From contig CAYYUG010000011.1 in assembly GCA_964474755.1 (NCBI GenBank), positions 8,777-72,776 on the forward strand: a stretch of DNA of 64,000 bases, in the 5' to 3' direction. The DNA is from GCA-2717185 sp964474755. GTDB taxonomy: Bacteria > Pseudomonadota > Alphaproteobacteria > UBA8366 > GCA-2717185. How positions within the stretch are numbered: position 1 is the first letter of the stretch; every line of letters begins with the position of its first letter. Under the pieces are notes generated by a model. It searched no databases. It was not told where the DNA came from and was given only the letters and a program-made list of their open reading frames with translations. This document shows, piece by piece, positions 25,375-34,002 of this stretch. A program made the translations under genes and the position numbers.

Positions 25375-26346
25375 ATGACCATACTCGACGGACAGCGCGT
25401 CATCGCTATCGAAGAACATTATTCCGACCCGGAGGTGACATCCCTGTTCGAGGGCATCGACGGCAACGCCGCCCGCATGATGCATGAGCAGCTCGACGAT
25501 GTCGGCGAGGCGCGTCTCAAATCGATGGATGCGGCGGGCATCGACATGCAGGTCCTGTCGCACGCCCCACCGGGACCGCAGCGCCTTGACCCGGAGACCG
25601 CGGTCCGCGTCTCAAAGACGGCTAACGACCGGCTCCGCGATATCTGCAGTTCCCATCCCAACCGGTTCGCCGGGTTCGCCATGCTGCCGACCCCGGACCC
25701 CGCCGCAGCCGCGAACGAACTGGAACGCTGTGTAAATAAGCTCGGCTTCAAAGGCGCTCTAATCCATGGGCTGACGGGCGCGGAGCGGCTGTTCATTGAC
25801 GATAAACGTTTCTGGCCCATCTTCGAGCGCGCCGAAGCGCTGGACGTACCGCTCTACATCCACCCGGCGATCCCGCACCCAGCCGTGATGGATGCCTATT
25901 TCAAGCCCTATGCCAAGGACCATCCGGGTTTCCTAACCGCCGGCTGGGGATTCACCATGGAGACCGCTACGGCAGGCATCCGCATCATCCTGTCCGGCGT
26001 GCTAGAAAAATATCCCGGCACCAAAATCATTATGGGCCATCTGGGTGAGACCCTGCCCTTCCTACTCTGGCGCATCGATCTCGCCTTGAACCGCCGCGGC
26101 GCGGCCGGCGTGCCGTTCCGCGAGATGTTCACGAAGCATTTCCACGTGACGACCAGCGGCTTCTTCTCTGATCCGGCGCTGCTGTGCTGTATCCAGGAGA
26201 TGGGTACCGACCGCATCCTGTTCGCCGTCGACTATCCTTTCGTGCCGCAAGAGCCAGGACCTAAATGGATGGAAGGGTTGATGCTGAACGATGCGGACAA
26301 GGCCAAGATATTACACGGCAATGCGGAAACGCTGCTCCGGCTATAG
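25375..26346 (+). CDS. Amidohydrolase-family metal-dependent hydrolase/decarboxylase (ACMSD-like)
   Basis: The 323-residue protein has the amidohydrolase_2 fold seen in aminocarboxymuconate-semialdehyde and gamma-resorcylate decarboxylases. Characteristic segments are the N-terminal IEEHY metal motif, LPTPDPAAAANELERCV, YIHPAIP, IMGHLGETLPFLLWR and the metal-binding Asp in ILFAVDYPF. Divergent from the molybdenum hydroxylase cluster, it may act on a ring-cleavage or aromatic acid intermediate there. Decarboxylase versus hydrolase activity cannot be told from sequence. Confidence 0.88.
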   Translation: MTILDGQRVIAIEEHYSDPEVTSLFEGIDGNAARMMHEQLDDVGEARLKSMDAAGIDMQVLSHAPPGPQRLDPETAVRVSKTANDRLRDICSSHPNRFAGFAMLPTPDPAAAANELERCVNKLGFKGALIHGLTGAERLFIDDKRFWPIFERAEALDVPLYIHPAIPHPAVMDAYFKPYAKDHPGFLTAGWGFTMETATAGIRIILSGVLEKYPGTKIIMGHLGETLPFLLWRIDLALNRRGAAGVPFREMFTKHFHVTTSGFFSDPALLCCIQEMGTDRILFAVDYPFVPQEPGPKWMEGLMLNDADKAKILHGNAETLLRL

Positions 26347-26420
26347 GAATTGCCTATCCAAACCATTGGACAGCCGCGCCGGGATGGCCATATAACGGCC
26401 GCGAAAGCGGATGGAACGCA

Positions 26421-27251
26421 ATGATACCGTTCACAAAAATGCATGGCATCGGCAATGACTGCGTGGTCATCGACGCGCGGGTCGAGCCCTATGCGCTGGA
26501 TGGTGACCAAATCCGTCTGGTCGCTGACCGCCGGCGCGGTGTCGGCTGCGATCAGCTCGTCATGATCGAACCTCCGCGCAACGGCAGGGCGGCGGGCTTT
26601 CTAAGATTCTACAATTCGGACGGCAGCGAGGCGCAGGCCTGCGGCAACGCAACACGCTGCGTCATCTCACGCCTGATGCGGGAAGAAGACACCGATGCAT
26701 TAGCCGTCGAAACCGTCGCCGGACTGCTGCCAGGCCATGTCGATGAACGGGGTCTGATTGCCGTCGATATGGGCCCGGCCCAGTTGAACTGGCAGGACAT
26801 CCCGCTGTCCCGCGCCATGGACACCTTACATCTCGACGTTACAGCGGGTCCTTACGCAGACCCGGTCGCTGTCGGCATCGGCAACCCCCATTGTGTCTTC
26901 TTCGTCGAAGATGCTGATACGGTCGATCCGGCGACGCAGGGGCCGGAGGTCGAACACAATCCGCTGTTCCCAGAGCGTACCAATGTCGAATTCATCAGTA
27001 TTCTGGACCACGGCCGCATCCGCATGCGGGTCTGGGAACGCGGTGCCGGCACGACACAAGCCTGCGGTTCGGGCGCCTGCGCAGTCGCCGTCGCCGCAGC
27101 GAGCCGCGGTCTCACCGCACGCCAGGTTGAAGTGGTGCTCGATGGCGGCTCACTGTTCATCGACTGGCGTACAGACAATCACGTAGTAATGAGCGGTCCC
27201 GTCGTGGTCGCCTTCACCGGGACTTTGGAGATCGCGACGGGCGCGGCATGA
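26421..27251 (+). CDS. dapF: Diaminopimelate epimerase
   Basis: This PLP-independent racemase converts LL- to meso-diaminopimelate for lysine and peptidoglycan. The 276 residues contain the two catalytic cysteines, Cys74 in SEAQACGNATRC and Cys215 in TQACGSGAC, as well as NDCVVID and GNPHCVFFV. The ATG at 26421 gives the family N-terminus IPFTKMHGIGND; the open frame extends back into the preceding gene but that part is noise. It overlaps mtaB by four bases. Confidence 0.97.
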   Translation: MIPFTKMHGIGNDCVVIDARVEPYALDGDQIRLVADRRRGVGCDQLVMIEPPRNGRAAGFLRFYNSDGSEAQACGNATRCVISRLMREEDTDALAVETVAGLLPGHVDERGLIAVDMGPAQLNWQDIPLSRAMDTLHLDVTAGPYADPVAVGIGNPHCVFFVEDADTVDPATQGPEVEHNPLFPERTNVEFISILDHGRIRMRVWERGAGTTQACGSGACAVAVAAASRGLTARQVEVVLDGGSLFIDWRTDNHVVMSGPVVVAFTGTLEIATGAA

Positions 27252-28486
27252 GCGGCCCACCAGACATCGTCACCTTCGGTTGCCGGCTCAACGCCTTCGA
27301 GTCCGAGGTTATTCGAGACCGTGCAGCCGGACTGGACGATACGATCATCTTCAACACCTGTGCCGTCACGAAGGAAGCCGAGCGCCAGGCGCGCCAAGCG
27401 ATTCGCAAGGCGCGTCGACAGCGGCCCGGCTCGAAGATTATCGTAACTGGCTGTGCCGCCCAGGTGAATGCCAACACGTTTGCCAGTATGCCCGAAGTCG
27501 ACCGAGTAATCGGGAATACCGAAAAACTAACAGAAGCCGCCTACCATTCCGAGACGCAAATCCTTGTCGGCGACATCATGACAGTGCAAGAAACAGCCGG
27601 CCATCTGGTAGAGGGGTTTGAGGGCCGCGCCCGCGCCTTCGTCCAGGTACAGCAGGGCTGCGACCACCGCTGTACCTTCTGCATTATCCCCTATGGTCGG
27701 GGCAACAGCCGATCGGCGCCTATCGGCGAGATTACTAACCAGGTCCGCACCCTGGCCGAGAATGGCTACTCCGAGATCGTACTGACCGGCGTTGACATCA
27801 CATCCTACGGCGCGGACCTGCCGGGACGGCCCTCGTTGGGTCAAATGATGCGCCGACTGCTGGCCCAGGTGCCGGAGCTGCCGCGCTTACGCCTGTCGTC
27901 GATTGACTGCGTTGAGATCGACGACGATCTGATGCGATTGATCGAGACCGAGCCGCGTCTGATGCCGCACTTCCATCTGTCGCTGCAGGCCGGGGACGAC
28001 ATGACCCTGAAGCGTATGAAGCGACGGCACGGCCGCGACGACGCGATAGCGATATGCAATACGATTCGGGCACGGCGTCCCGACGTAGTGTTCGGTGCCG
28101 ATCTGATAGCTGGTTTCCCGACTGAAACGGAAGCCATGTTCCAGCGGTCGCTCGACCTGATAGACGAATGTGGCTTGACCTGGCTGCACGTCTTTCCGTA
28201 CTCGACGCGACCCGGGACACCGGCGGCGCTTATGCCACAAGTTCCTGGTGACATCCGCCGCAAACGTGCAGCGCGGCTGCGCCAGGCCGGAGAAGCGGCT
28301 GCGACGCAATTTCTGGATAGTCTAGTGGGCGCAACCGCTACGGTGCTGATTGAGCAGAATAGCACTGGTCGCACCGAACACTTCGCCCCCGTCCAGTCGG
28401 ATGTCGCACTGCACGACGGCAGCCTTGCAACACTGCGTATCGTGGGTCGTGAAGGCGACGCGTTAAGGGGGGAACTGACCACATGA
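27248..28486 (+). CDS. mtaB: tRNA t6A37 methylthiotransferase MtaB
   Basis: This radical-SAM methylthiotransferase converts t6A37 to ms2t6A in tRNAs reading ANN codons. The 412-residue protein has the N-terminal UPF0004 domain with cluster cysteines 12, 38 and 69, and the radical-SAM CxxxCxxC (Cys138, Cys142, Cys145) in QQGCDHRCTFCIIPYGRG, plus a short TRAM-like C-terminus. dapF-mtaB-ftsY in this order is a familiar alphaproteobacterial arrangement, and both junctions are four-base overlaps. Confidence 0.94.
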   Translation: MSGPPDIVTFGCRLNAFESEVIRDRAAGLDDTIIFNTCAVTKEAERQARQAIRKARRQRPGSKIIVTGCAAQVNANTFASMPEVDRVIGNTEKLTEAAYHSETQILVGDIMTVQETAGHLVEGFEGRARAFVQVQQGCDHRCTFCIIPYGRGNSRSAPIGEITNQVRTLAENGYSEIVLTGVDITSYGADLPGRPSLGQMMRRLLAQVPELPRLRLSSIDCVEIDDDLMRLIETEPRLMPHFHLSLQAGDDMTLKRMKRRHGRDDAIAICNTIRARRPDVVFGADLIAGFPTETEAMFQRSLDLIDECGLTWLHVFPYSTRPGTPAALMPQVPGDIRRKRAARLRQAGEAAATQFLDSLVGATATVLIEQNSTGRTEHFAPVQSDVALHDGSLATLRIVGREGDALRGELTT

Positions 28487-29409
28487 ACAAGCCAAATTGG
28501 CTCAACAGGCTAAAATCTGGCTTGTCAAAATCAACCACCAAACTAACCGATGGCATCGCCGGGATCTTGACGAAGCGCAAGCTCGATGACGATGCGTTGG
28601 AGGAGCTTGAAGAAGTCCTGATCACAGCCGACCTAGGCCCGGCAACCGCAGCAAAGCTCACCGCCAGCCTCGCCGCCACTCGCTTCAATAAGGAAGTCAG
28701 CGAAGAAGAGGTTCGGACCGCGTTGGCTGACGAAATCGACAAGATCCTAGAACCGATTGCCACGCCCCTAGCTATCGACGCGTCCCACAAACCACATGTT
28801 GTACTGGTTGTCGGCGTCAACGGTAGCGGCAAGACCACGACCATTGGCAAGCTGGCGCAACATTATCGCGAACAAGGACTCAGCGTCACGCTAGGAGCCG
28901 GCGACACCTTCCGAGCGGCGGCCGTTGAGCAGTTAAAGATCTGGGGAGACCGTACCGGTTGTCCCGTTATTTCTGGCAAGCAAGGCGGCGATGCGGCGGG
29001 CCTAGCCTACGACGCATTGCAGGCTGCGCGCGAACAGGGCGCGGACCTTTTGTTGATAGACACGGCCGGGCGACTGCAAAACAAGACCGATCTCATGGCC
29101 GGACTGGAGAAGGTCAGCCGCGTACTAAAGAAACTGGATGAAGGCGCACCGCATGATTGCGTCCTAGTACTCGATGCGAGCGTCGGCCAGAACGCACACA
29201 GTCAGGTGAAAATTTTCCGAGACATGGTTGCCGTGAGCGGGCTGGTCGTCACAAAGCTCGACGGTTCAGCGAAAGGTGGTGTTATCGTAGCGTTGGCAGA
29301 ACGATTCGGCCTGCCGGTGCACGCGATAGGCGTCGGCGAAGGAGCGGAAGATTTGCAGCCGTTCAACGCGAAAGACTACGCCCGCGACCTGATGGGTCTC
29401 GAAGCGTAA
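28483..29409 (+). CDS. ftsY: Signal recognition particle receptor FtsY
   Basis: FtsY is the membrane-associated SRP receptor GTPase that docks with Ffh (gene at 12811). The 308-residue protein has an N-domain, P-loop GVNGSGKTTT at 111-120, GAGDTFRAAA, DTAGRLQNK, TKLDGSAKGG and the C-terminal GVGEGAEDLQPF. The acidic N-terminal A-domain of enterobacteria is absent, as in many alphaproteobacteria. Its ATG overlaps the mtaB stop. Confidence 0.97.
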   Translation: MNKPNWLNRLKSGLSKSTTKLTDGIAGILTKRKLDDDALEELEEVLITADLGPATAAKLTASLAATRFNKEVSEEEVRTALADEIDKILEPIATPLAIDASHKPHVVLVVGVNGSGKTTTIGKLAQHYREQGLSVTLGAGDTFRAAAVEQLKIWGDRTGCPVISGKQGGDAAGLAYDALQAAREQGADLLLIDTAGRLQNKTDLMAGLEKVSRVLKKLDEGAPHDCVLVLDASVGQNAHSQVKIFRDMVAVSGLVVTKLDGSAKGGVIVALAERFGLPVHAIGVGEGAEDLQPFNAKDYARDLMGLEA

Positions 29410-29593
29410 TCTCACAAGCCAGTTCTTTCAGACCTACTTTTCAAGCATTCCTTGTTGCCCTGCACCTAACTAGCCAACAGCCATTCATCCGTCTGCAGGC
29501 AACTCAGCGTCAGCAAGCAATAGGATCTTCCCAGAAAAGAAAAACCAGCGCAGCATTAAGCCAGTAATTAATTTAGAATCGATTACTTATATA

Positions 29594-29956
29594 TTAATTA
29601 ATTGCTGCACTAACAGCCATCTCCACGAGCAATTCTTCCGGCGGATCGCGTGGCTCGAAGGTCACGCCAACGCAGACCCGCGCACAAGGATTGTTGCGGT
29701 CAGCCCAAGCGACCCAAACATCGTTCATCGCCGACTTGTGCGCCATATCGGCGAGATAGACGGTAGCGGTAACCAGTTTCGATTTGTCGGTTCCCGCTTC
29801 AAAAAGGAATTTATCGATCCAATCGAGGCATTGTTGGGTTTGTCCGGCCATTGTGTCCGTCTTGTCCGGCGCAGACACCACGACATGGATCAAGCCGTTA
29901 TGTTCCACCGTCCGCGTCCGGCCGGGATAGCTCTCTGGGCCGCGTATTATTGTCAT
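29594..29956 (-). CDS. RidA/YjgF-family protein
   Basis: This 120-residue protein of the YjgF/YER057c/UK114 group has the typical VYLADM and final PPEELLVEMAVSA strand. RidA proteins hydrolyse reactive enamine/imine products of PLP enzymes and amine oxidases. The start overlaps the stop of the FAD oxidoreductase (four bases), so it may clear the imine product of that enzyme. The canonical arginine before the final strand is not obvious, so it may be a paralogue rather than RidA proper. Confidence 0.85.
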   Translation of the reverse strand: MTIIRGPESYPGRTRTVEHNGLIHVVVSAPDKTDTMAGQTQQCLDWIDKFLFEAGTDKSKLVTATVYLADMAHKSAMNDVWVAWADRNNPCARVCVGVTFEPRDPPEELLVEMAVSAAIN

Positions 29957-31083
29957 TGCGCCGTCTCCCCTAGTTTGTCGAAACGATCGATCCGAAACGG
30001 TTCAATGGGCAGGTTGGAATTGCCCTGGGTCACGAGATCTGCAATTACGCTGCCGACGATCGGGCCCAATTGGAAGCCGTGGCCACAATAGCCGAAGGCG
30101 TGATATGCATTTTCAGTGGTCTTGCTCGGCCCGATGAACGGGATGCCATCCGGTGTAAATCCTTCCATCCCGGCCCAGCAGCGGACGATCGAGGCGTCTT
30201 TCATGATCGGGAACAGGTGACGGGTCGTTTTAGCGCTAATCGCGAGGCCATCGAAATCGATCACCGTGCGGTTTTCATCCGGATAGGCCGTACCGCGATG
30301 CCCACCGCCAATAATGACGGTCCCGTTCTCAGACTGTTTGAACGAAATTTGGCGGCCCTGCGAGCCAACAACCGGTTCGACGAAACGTGGCATGGGGGCT
30401 GTCACCATCATCATCAACGCTTCGATCCTAAGCGGTACGGCCTCGCCCAGCGCCGCCGCAACCCGATCGCCCCAGCCGCCGCTGCAATTAACCAACACGG
30501 GCGCTTCAAACTGGCCGCCCGACGTCGAAACACGCCAAATCCCGCCGGTCTGTTCGAAACCCGTGGTGGAAAAACCTTCGAAAAACCGGACACCCAAGGA
30601 TTCGCCTTTGCGTCGGAATGCAGCAGTGGTGCGCGCAGGATCCGCATAACCATCGCCCGCAACATGTATCCCGCCAATACAATGCGGGGTGACCGTGGGC
30701 AGCAGCTCGAACAATGTCTCCCTATCAATGAAGACCTCGTGTTCATAGCCTCGCTCGTTCAGATGCTGCACGCGAGTTGAAAGAGCTGCTAGTTCCTCTT
30801 CGGTTTCCGCGACCTTGACCTGGCCTGTGGGATGGAACCCGCAACCATCGTCAACCAGATCCTCAATACCGTGCCAAAGCTCGATCGAGGCGGCCGACAG
30901 CGGAACCTCGGCGAGATCGCGGCCAAGACGCCGCACGCCGCCCGCATTGACACCAGAGGCGTGTCGCCCGACATGATCCTTTTCGATGACCATGGAAGCG
31001 ACACCGCGCCGCGCTAAATGCAACGCAGCCGAGCAACCATGTAGACCACCCCCGACGATAACCACGTCCGCAGTTTCAACCAT
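29953..31083 (-). CDS. FAD-dependent oxidoreductase, D-amino acid/glycine oxidase-like (DAO family)
   Basis: The protein is 376 residues with an N-terminal dinucleotide motif VVIVGGGLHGCSAALHLARRG and a C-terminal EGFTPDGIPFIGPSK to YCGHGFQLGPIVG flavin segment, typical of DadA/glycine-oxidase-type enzymes acting on secondary or D-amines. The ATG at 31083 is 2 bases past the amidase stop; a start five codons earlier overlaps it. Flanked by an amidase and RidA, it plausibly oxidises an amine released by the amidase. Substrate is inferred only as an amine. Confidence 0.87.
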   Translation of the reverse strand: MVETADVVIVGGGLHGCSAALHLARRGVASMVIEKDHVGRHASGVNAGGVRRLGRDLAEVPLSAASIELWHGIEDLVDDGCGFHPTGQVKVAETEEELAALSTRVQHLNERGYEHEVFIDRETLFELLPTVTPHCIGGIHVAGDGYADPARTTAAFRRKGESLGVRFFEGFSTTGFEQTGGIWRVSTSGGQFEAPVLVNCSGGWGDRVAAALGEAVPLRIEALMMMVTAPMPRFVEPVVGSQGRQISFKQSENGTVIIGGGHRGTAYPDENRTVIDFDGLAISAKTTRHLFPIMKDASIVRCWAGMEGFTPDGIPFIGPSKTTENAYHAFGYCGHGFQLGPIVGSVIADLVTQGNSNLPIEPFRIDRFDKLGETAQ

Positions 31084-31085
31084 GA

Positions 31086-32495
31086 CTAACCTTGGCACAT
31101 GGGTGGCTCACCGATCCGCTGCATCCGGTCACCCAGTAACTTTTCGAAGGCAAGCGCAACGGCGAGGGCGCGCTCGTCTTGGTCCAGTGGCGCCATGATT
31201 TGCAAACCAACCGGCATTCCCGCCTTGTCTAACGCAACCGGGATGGTCACCGCGGATAGGGCAAGCAGGTTGCCAGTGCGCGTGTTGCGCAGCGCCGCCA
31301 TGTTGTTCATGCGGTAGCCGTCACCGTCGGAAACCGCATCTACGGTTGGCGGGGTGATCGTCACCGTCGGCCCGACGACGACATCCACCTCCGCCAACCG
31401 GTCATCCGCGGATGCGGCCAGTTCAACCAGCCGATCACGGCGCAGCAGATAGTCCACCGCGGTGATTGCTTCCATGCTCTCGAACCGGGACGCAACATTC
31501 GGATCCAGGGTTGCCTTGGACTGCGCTATCTCGCCATTGATGAAAGCCGCAAATTCTGGCGCGGCCAGACCGCCCCGCATGAAAATCTCGTCCGCTGCCG
31601 CGGCTTCCGGCAGATCGAACTTGGTCATCTGGGCACCGGCGGCGACTAACTCGTCAAGAGCCGTATGCACACCCTCCGCAACGCCCGGATCGCAACCCTC
31701 GAAGAAATGATCGCAGACACCGATATGTACATCCGAGGGAATAAGTTCCGAGAGACCAGCCAGCAACACCTCACCCGGGGTATCGGTAAGCGGATCAATC
31801 GCCGCGAATGCAAGCACCGCGTCGGGGACCGTGCGGGCCAGCACACCCGCCGTATCCAAGCTGGGGCTGAGTGGGACGATCCCATCGAGAGACCAGCGCC
31901 CGAAGCTCGTCTTGACCCCGACATTGCCGGTAAAGCTCGCTGGCACACGCACAGAACCCGCCGTATCACTGCCGAGCGCCAGTAGTGCGGAACCTTCGCA
32001 GAGACTGATCCCGGCACCGGCACTGGAGCCGCCAGGCACCCGGTGCGTGGTTGGATCCCAGGGATTGCGTGGCGTGCCCCAATGCGCGTTGGAACCGATG
32101 CCGCCAAAGGCAAACTCGACCGTATGGGTCTTACCTGCGACCGGCGCCAGCGCCGCGCGCAGCGCACCGACCACCGGCCCTTCCCGATTCCATTTCTCAG
32201 GCAGAGGCGCCGGGCTACCGGCGAAGGTCTGGTAACCGGAAACGCCATAAAGATCCTTAACCGAAACGGGAATGCCTTGCAGTGGACCGAAATCAAGGCC
32301 CGCGGCGAAGGCCGCGTCGGCCGCTCGCGCCTCAGCCAGGAACTGGTCGTCCTGACGGCATTTATAGGCATCGAGCGAAACGCCCCACCGGCCGTGATTT
32401 TCGATCATCTCCTCCGCGAGCGCCACGCTAGTGGTCTTGCCATTGCGAAGCGCAACCGCAAGCAACGATATGGATTGTTGAAACAGCCCTGACAT
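31086..32495 (-). CDS. Amidase signature-family hydrolase
   Basis: This 469-residue amidase carries the Ser-cisSer-Lys triad: Lys80 in SVKDLYGV, Ser157 in the GGSSAG motif and Ser181 in SDTAGSVRVPA. It belongs with GatA-like and AtzF-like hydrolases acting on C-N bonds. It is the first gene of a probable three-gene unit with the FAD oxidoreductase and RidA. There is no GatB or GatC beside it, so aminoacyl-tRNA amidation is unlikely. Confidence 0.9.
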   Translation of the reverse strand: MSGLFQQSISLLAVALRNGKTTSVALAEEMIENHGRWGVSLDAYKCRQDDQFLAEARAADAAFAAGLDFGPLQGIPVSVKDLYGVSGYQTFAGSPAPLPEKWNREGPVVGALRAALAPVAGKTHTVEFAFGGIGSNAHWGTPRNPWDPTTHRVPGGSSAGAGISLCEGSALLALGSDTAGSVRVPASFTGNVGVKTSFGRWSLDGIVPLSPSLDTAGVLARTVPDAVLAFAAIDPLTDTPGEVLLAGLSELIPSDVHIGVCDHFFEGCDPGVAEGVHTALDELVAAGAQMTKFDLPEAAAADEIFMRGGLAAPEFAAFINGEIAQSKATLDPNVASRFESMEAITAVDYLLRRDRLVELAASADDRLAEVDVVVGPTVTITPPTVDAVSDGDGYRMNNMAALRNTRTGNLLALSAVTIPVALDKAGMPVGLQIMAPLDQDERALAVALAFEKLLGDRMQRIGEPPMCQG

Positions 32496-32930
32496 ACGGA
32501 TCCCTTTGTTTGCGACGACACATGGTAGCGCAAATCGTTACAAAATTTGCAAGAGACCACCATATAATCGAAATACGAGAACACTACCCTGGGACGACTT
32601 CTTCACCCCAGCCAACCACGATTTCCCGAGAAGAGAAAAAAAGCCAAGAAAATTCGAATCCACAGACTTTCAAACGTTTGCCGACCAGCTAAATTCGCGC
32701 CGAGATTGCATAGAGGGCAGACTGGCCTTCAGTGCTTCCGCATTTGTCACCGGCACCACAGGTCCAGGCGGTGTGTTAGCAACAAGCCGGCTCAGTTTCG
32801 AGCAAGTCGCGGCCAACAGCCTGGGGAGAGGGGTAGCAGTCATTTTCCCAGCGACGGCGGCACGGAACCGCACTCCAGCATCGTGGCAATCACCAAGAAT
32901 GATGGTGGCTTCATCAAGTAAAATTTAATT
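32496..32930. other. Intergenic interval upstream of the amidase
   Basis: About 435 bases between two minus-strand genes. The half next to the amidase is AT-rich and likely holds its promoter. The other half is GC-rich with open frames of 140 codons (plus) and 67 codons (minus) that do not resemble known proteins. It may contain an old gene remnant that I cannot identify. Confidence 0.3.
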
Positions 32931-33995
32931 TTAGAAAACACGGTCCTGTGCGACCTCGTTGCTGAACTCGAGCAGGCCCTCGGCCAAGGTGCCGAATTCC
33001 ATAAAACGGGGATCGCCGGCGCCACCTTCACGGTAACGCCTGTGCAGCTGCTGGAAGATCACCGCGACGCGGAAGGTAGTTAGCACGCGGTACCATTTAA
33101 AACCGGAGAGGTCGCGGCCGGTGCGTTGGGCGTAGTCCTGCGCCACCTCCTCCCGTGTAGGGAAACCGAAGCTGCCCGTCGGCATCTGTTTTAGCTGCTG
33201 CATCGCTTCCGGATCACCGGCTTCGGTCCAATAGCCCAGCATCGCACCAAGATCGACCAGCGGGTCACCGCGGGTCCCCATATCCCAGTCGAGAACAGCA
33301 ACCGGATCGAGACACTCAGGATCGAGCACCACATTGTCGAGCTTAAAATCGTTGTGCAGGAAAGTAGTCTCCGGCTCCGGCAGTTTGCGGTCAACGGCGA
33401 GCCAGGCCTCGATCGCGTTGAGCACGGCCGGCGGCTCACCGTCCCAGGCTAAACGTGCGCGCTTGAACCAGCCCGCCACAGTGCGTTCTCGGAAGCCTTC
33501 CGGCCGTCCAAGGTCGTCAAGCCCAACGGATGCAGGATCTATCCGATGCAAATCATGCAGCAAGGTAACCAAAGTCTTGCCAACTTTAACACCCGGAGTT
33601 CCGCGCGCTGCCACCTCAGCGGGCATCTCGCCACCGATTACCAAACCCGGCCGGTACTCCATAATGAAGAAGGGCGCCCCCAATACATCCACATCGTCGC
33701 AGAACAGTAGACATTTTGGGGCCAATGGAAATTCACGCCAAAGGCTACTTAAGATTTTACTCTCGCGGCCCATATCATTCGCACCGGGCGGCACCGGGCC
33801 GGCCGGCGGGCGCCGTAACACCCGCAACTCGCCATCCATTTGCAGCAGATAATTAATATTGCCGAAGCCGGAGGCAAATTGCTTCGGCGGCTCGGGGCCT
33901 GTCAAAGCGTGACCATGGTCCCGCAGATGTCGGTCGAGCGCGTCCCAGTCCTGCTTGACCTCATCATCACGCGACTTAAAGCAGGGTCCGTCCAC
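32931..33995 (-). CDS. Aminoglycoside phosphotransferase-fold kinase-like protein
   Basis: The 354-residue protein is of the APH/ACAD10-type family often near acyl-CoA and amine catabolic genes. Visible motifs are SGFGNINYLL (nucleotide loop region), the catalytic FLHNDFKLDNVVLD (HxD...N) and LDWDMGTRGDPLVDL (the second metal-binding Asp). It follows the amidase/GatC-like pair by 7 bases in the same direction. The phosphate acceptor is unknown; antibiotic resistance should not be inferred from the fold. Confidence 0.85.
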   Translation of the reverse strand: MDGPCFKSRDDEVKQDWDALDRHLRDHGHALTGPEPPKQFASGFGNINYLLQMDGELRVLRRPPAGPVPPGANDMGRESKILSSLWREFPLAPKCLLFCDDVDVLGAPFFIMEYRPGLVIGGEMPAEVAARGTPGVKVGKTLVTLLHDLHRIDPASVGLDDLGRPEGFRERTVAGWFKRARLAWDGEPPAVLNAIEAWLAVDRKLPEPETTFLHNDFKLDNVVLDPECLDPVAVLDWDMGTRGDPLVDLGAMLGYWTEAGDPEAMQQLKQMPTGSFGFPTREEVAQDYAQRTGRDLSGFKWYRVLTTFRVAVIFQQLHRRYREGGAGDPRFMEFGTLAEGLLEFSNEVAQDRVF

Positions 33996-34002
33996 CGGAC
34001 GG

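Noticed and set aside
32506..32928. 140-residue plus-strand gene
   Set aside because: Composition unlike neighbouring proteins and no ribosome site; likely noise or an old remnant.
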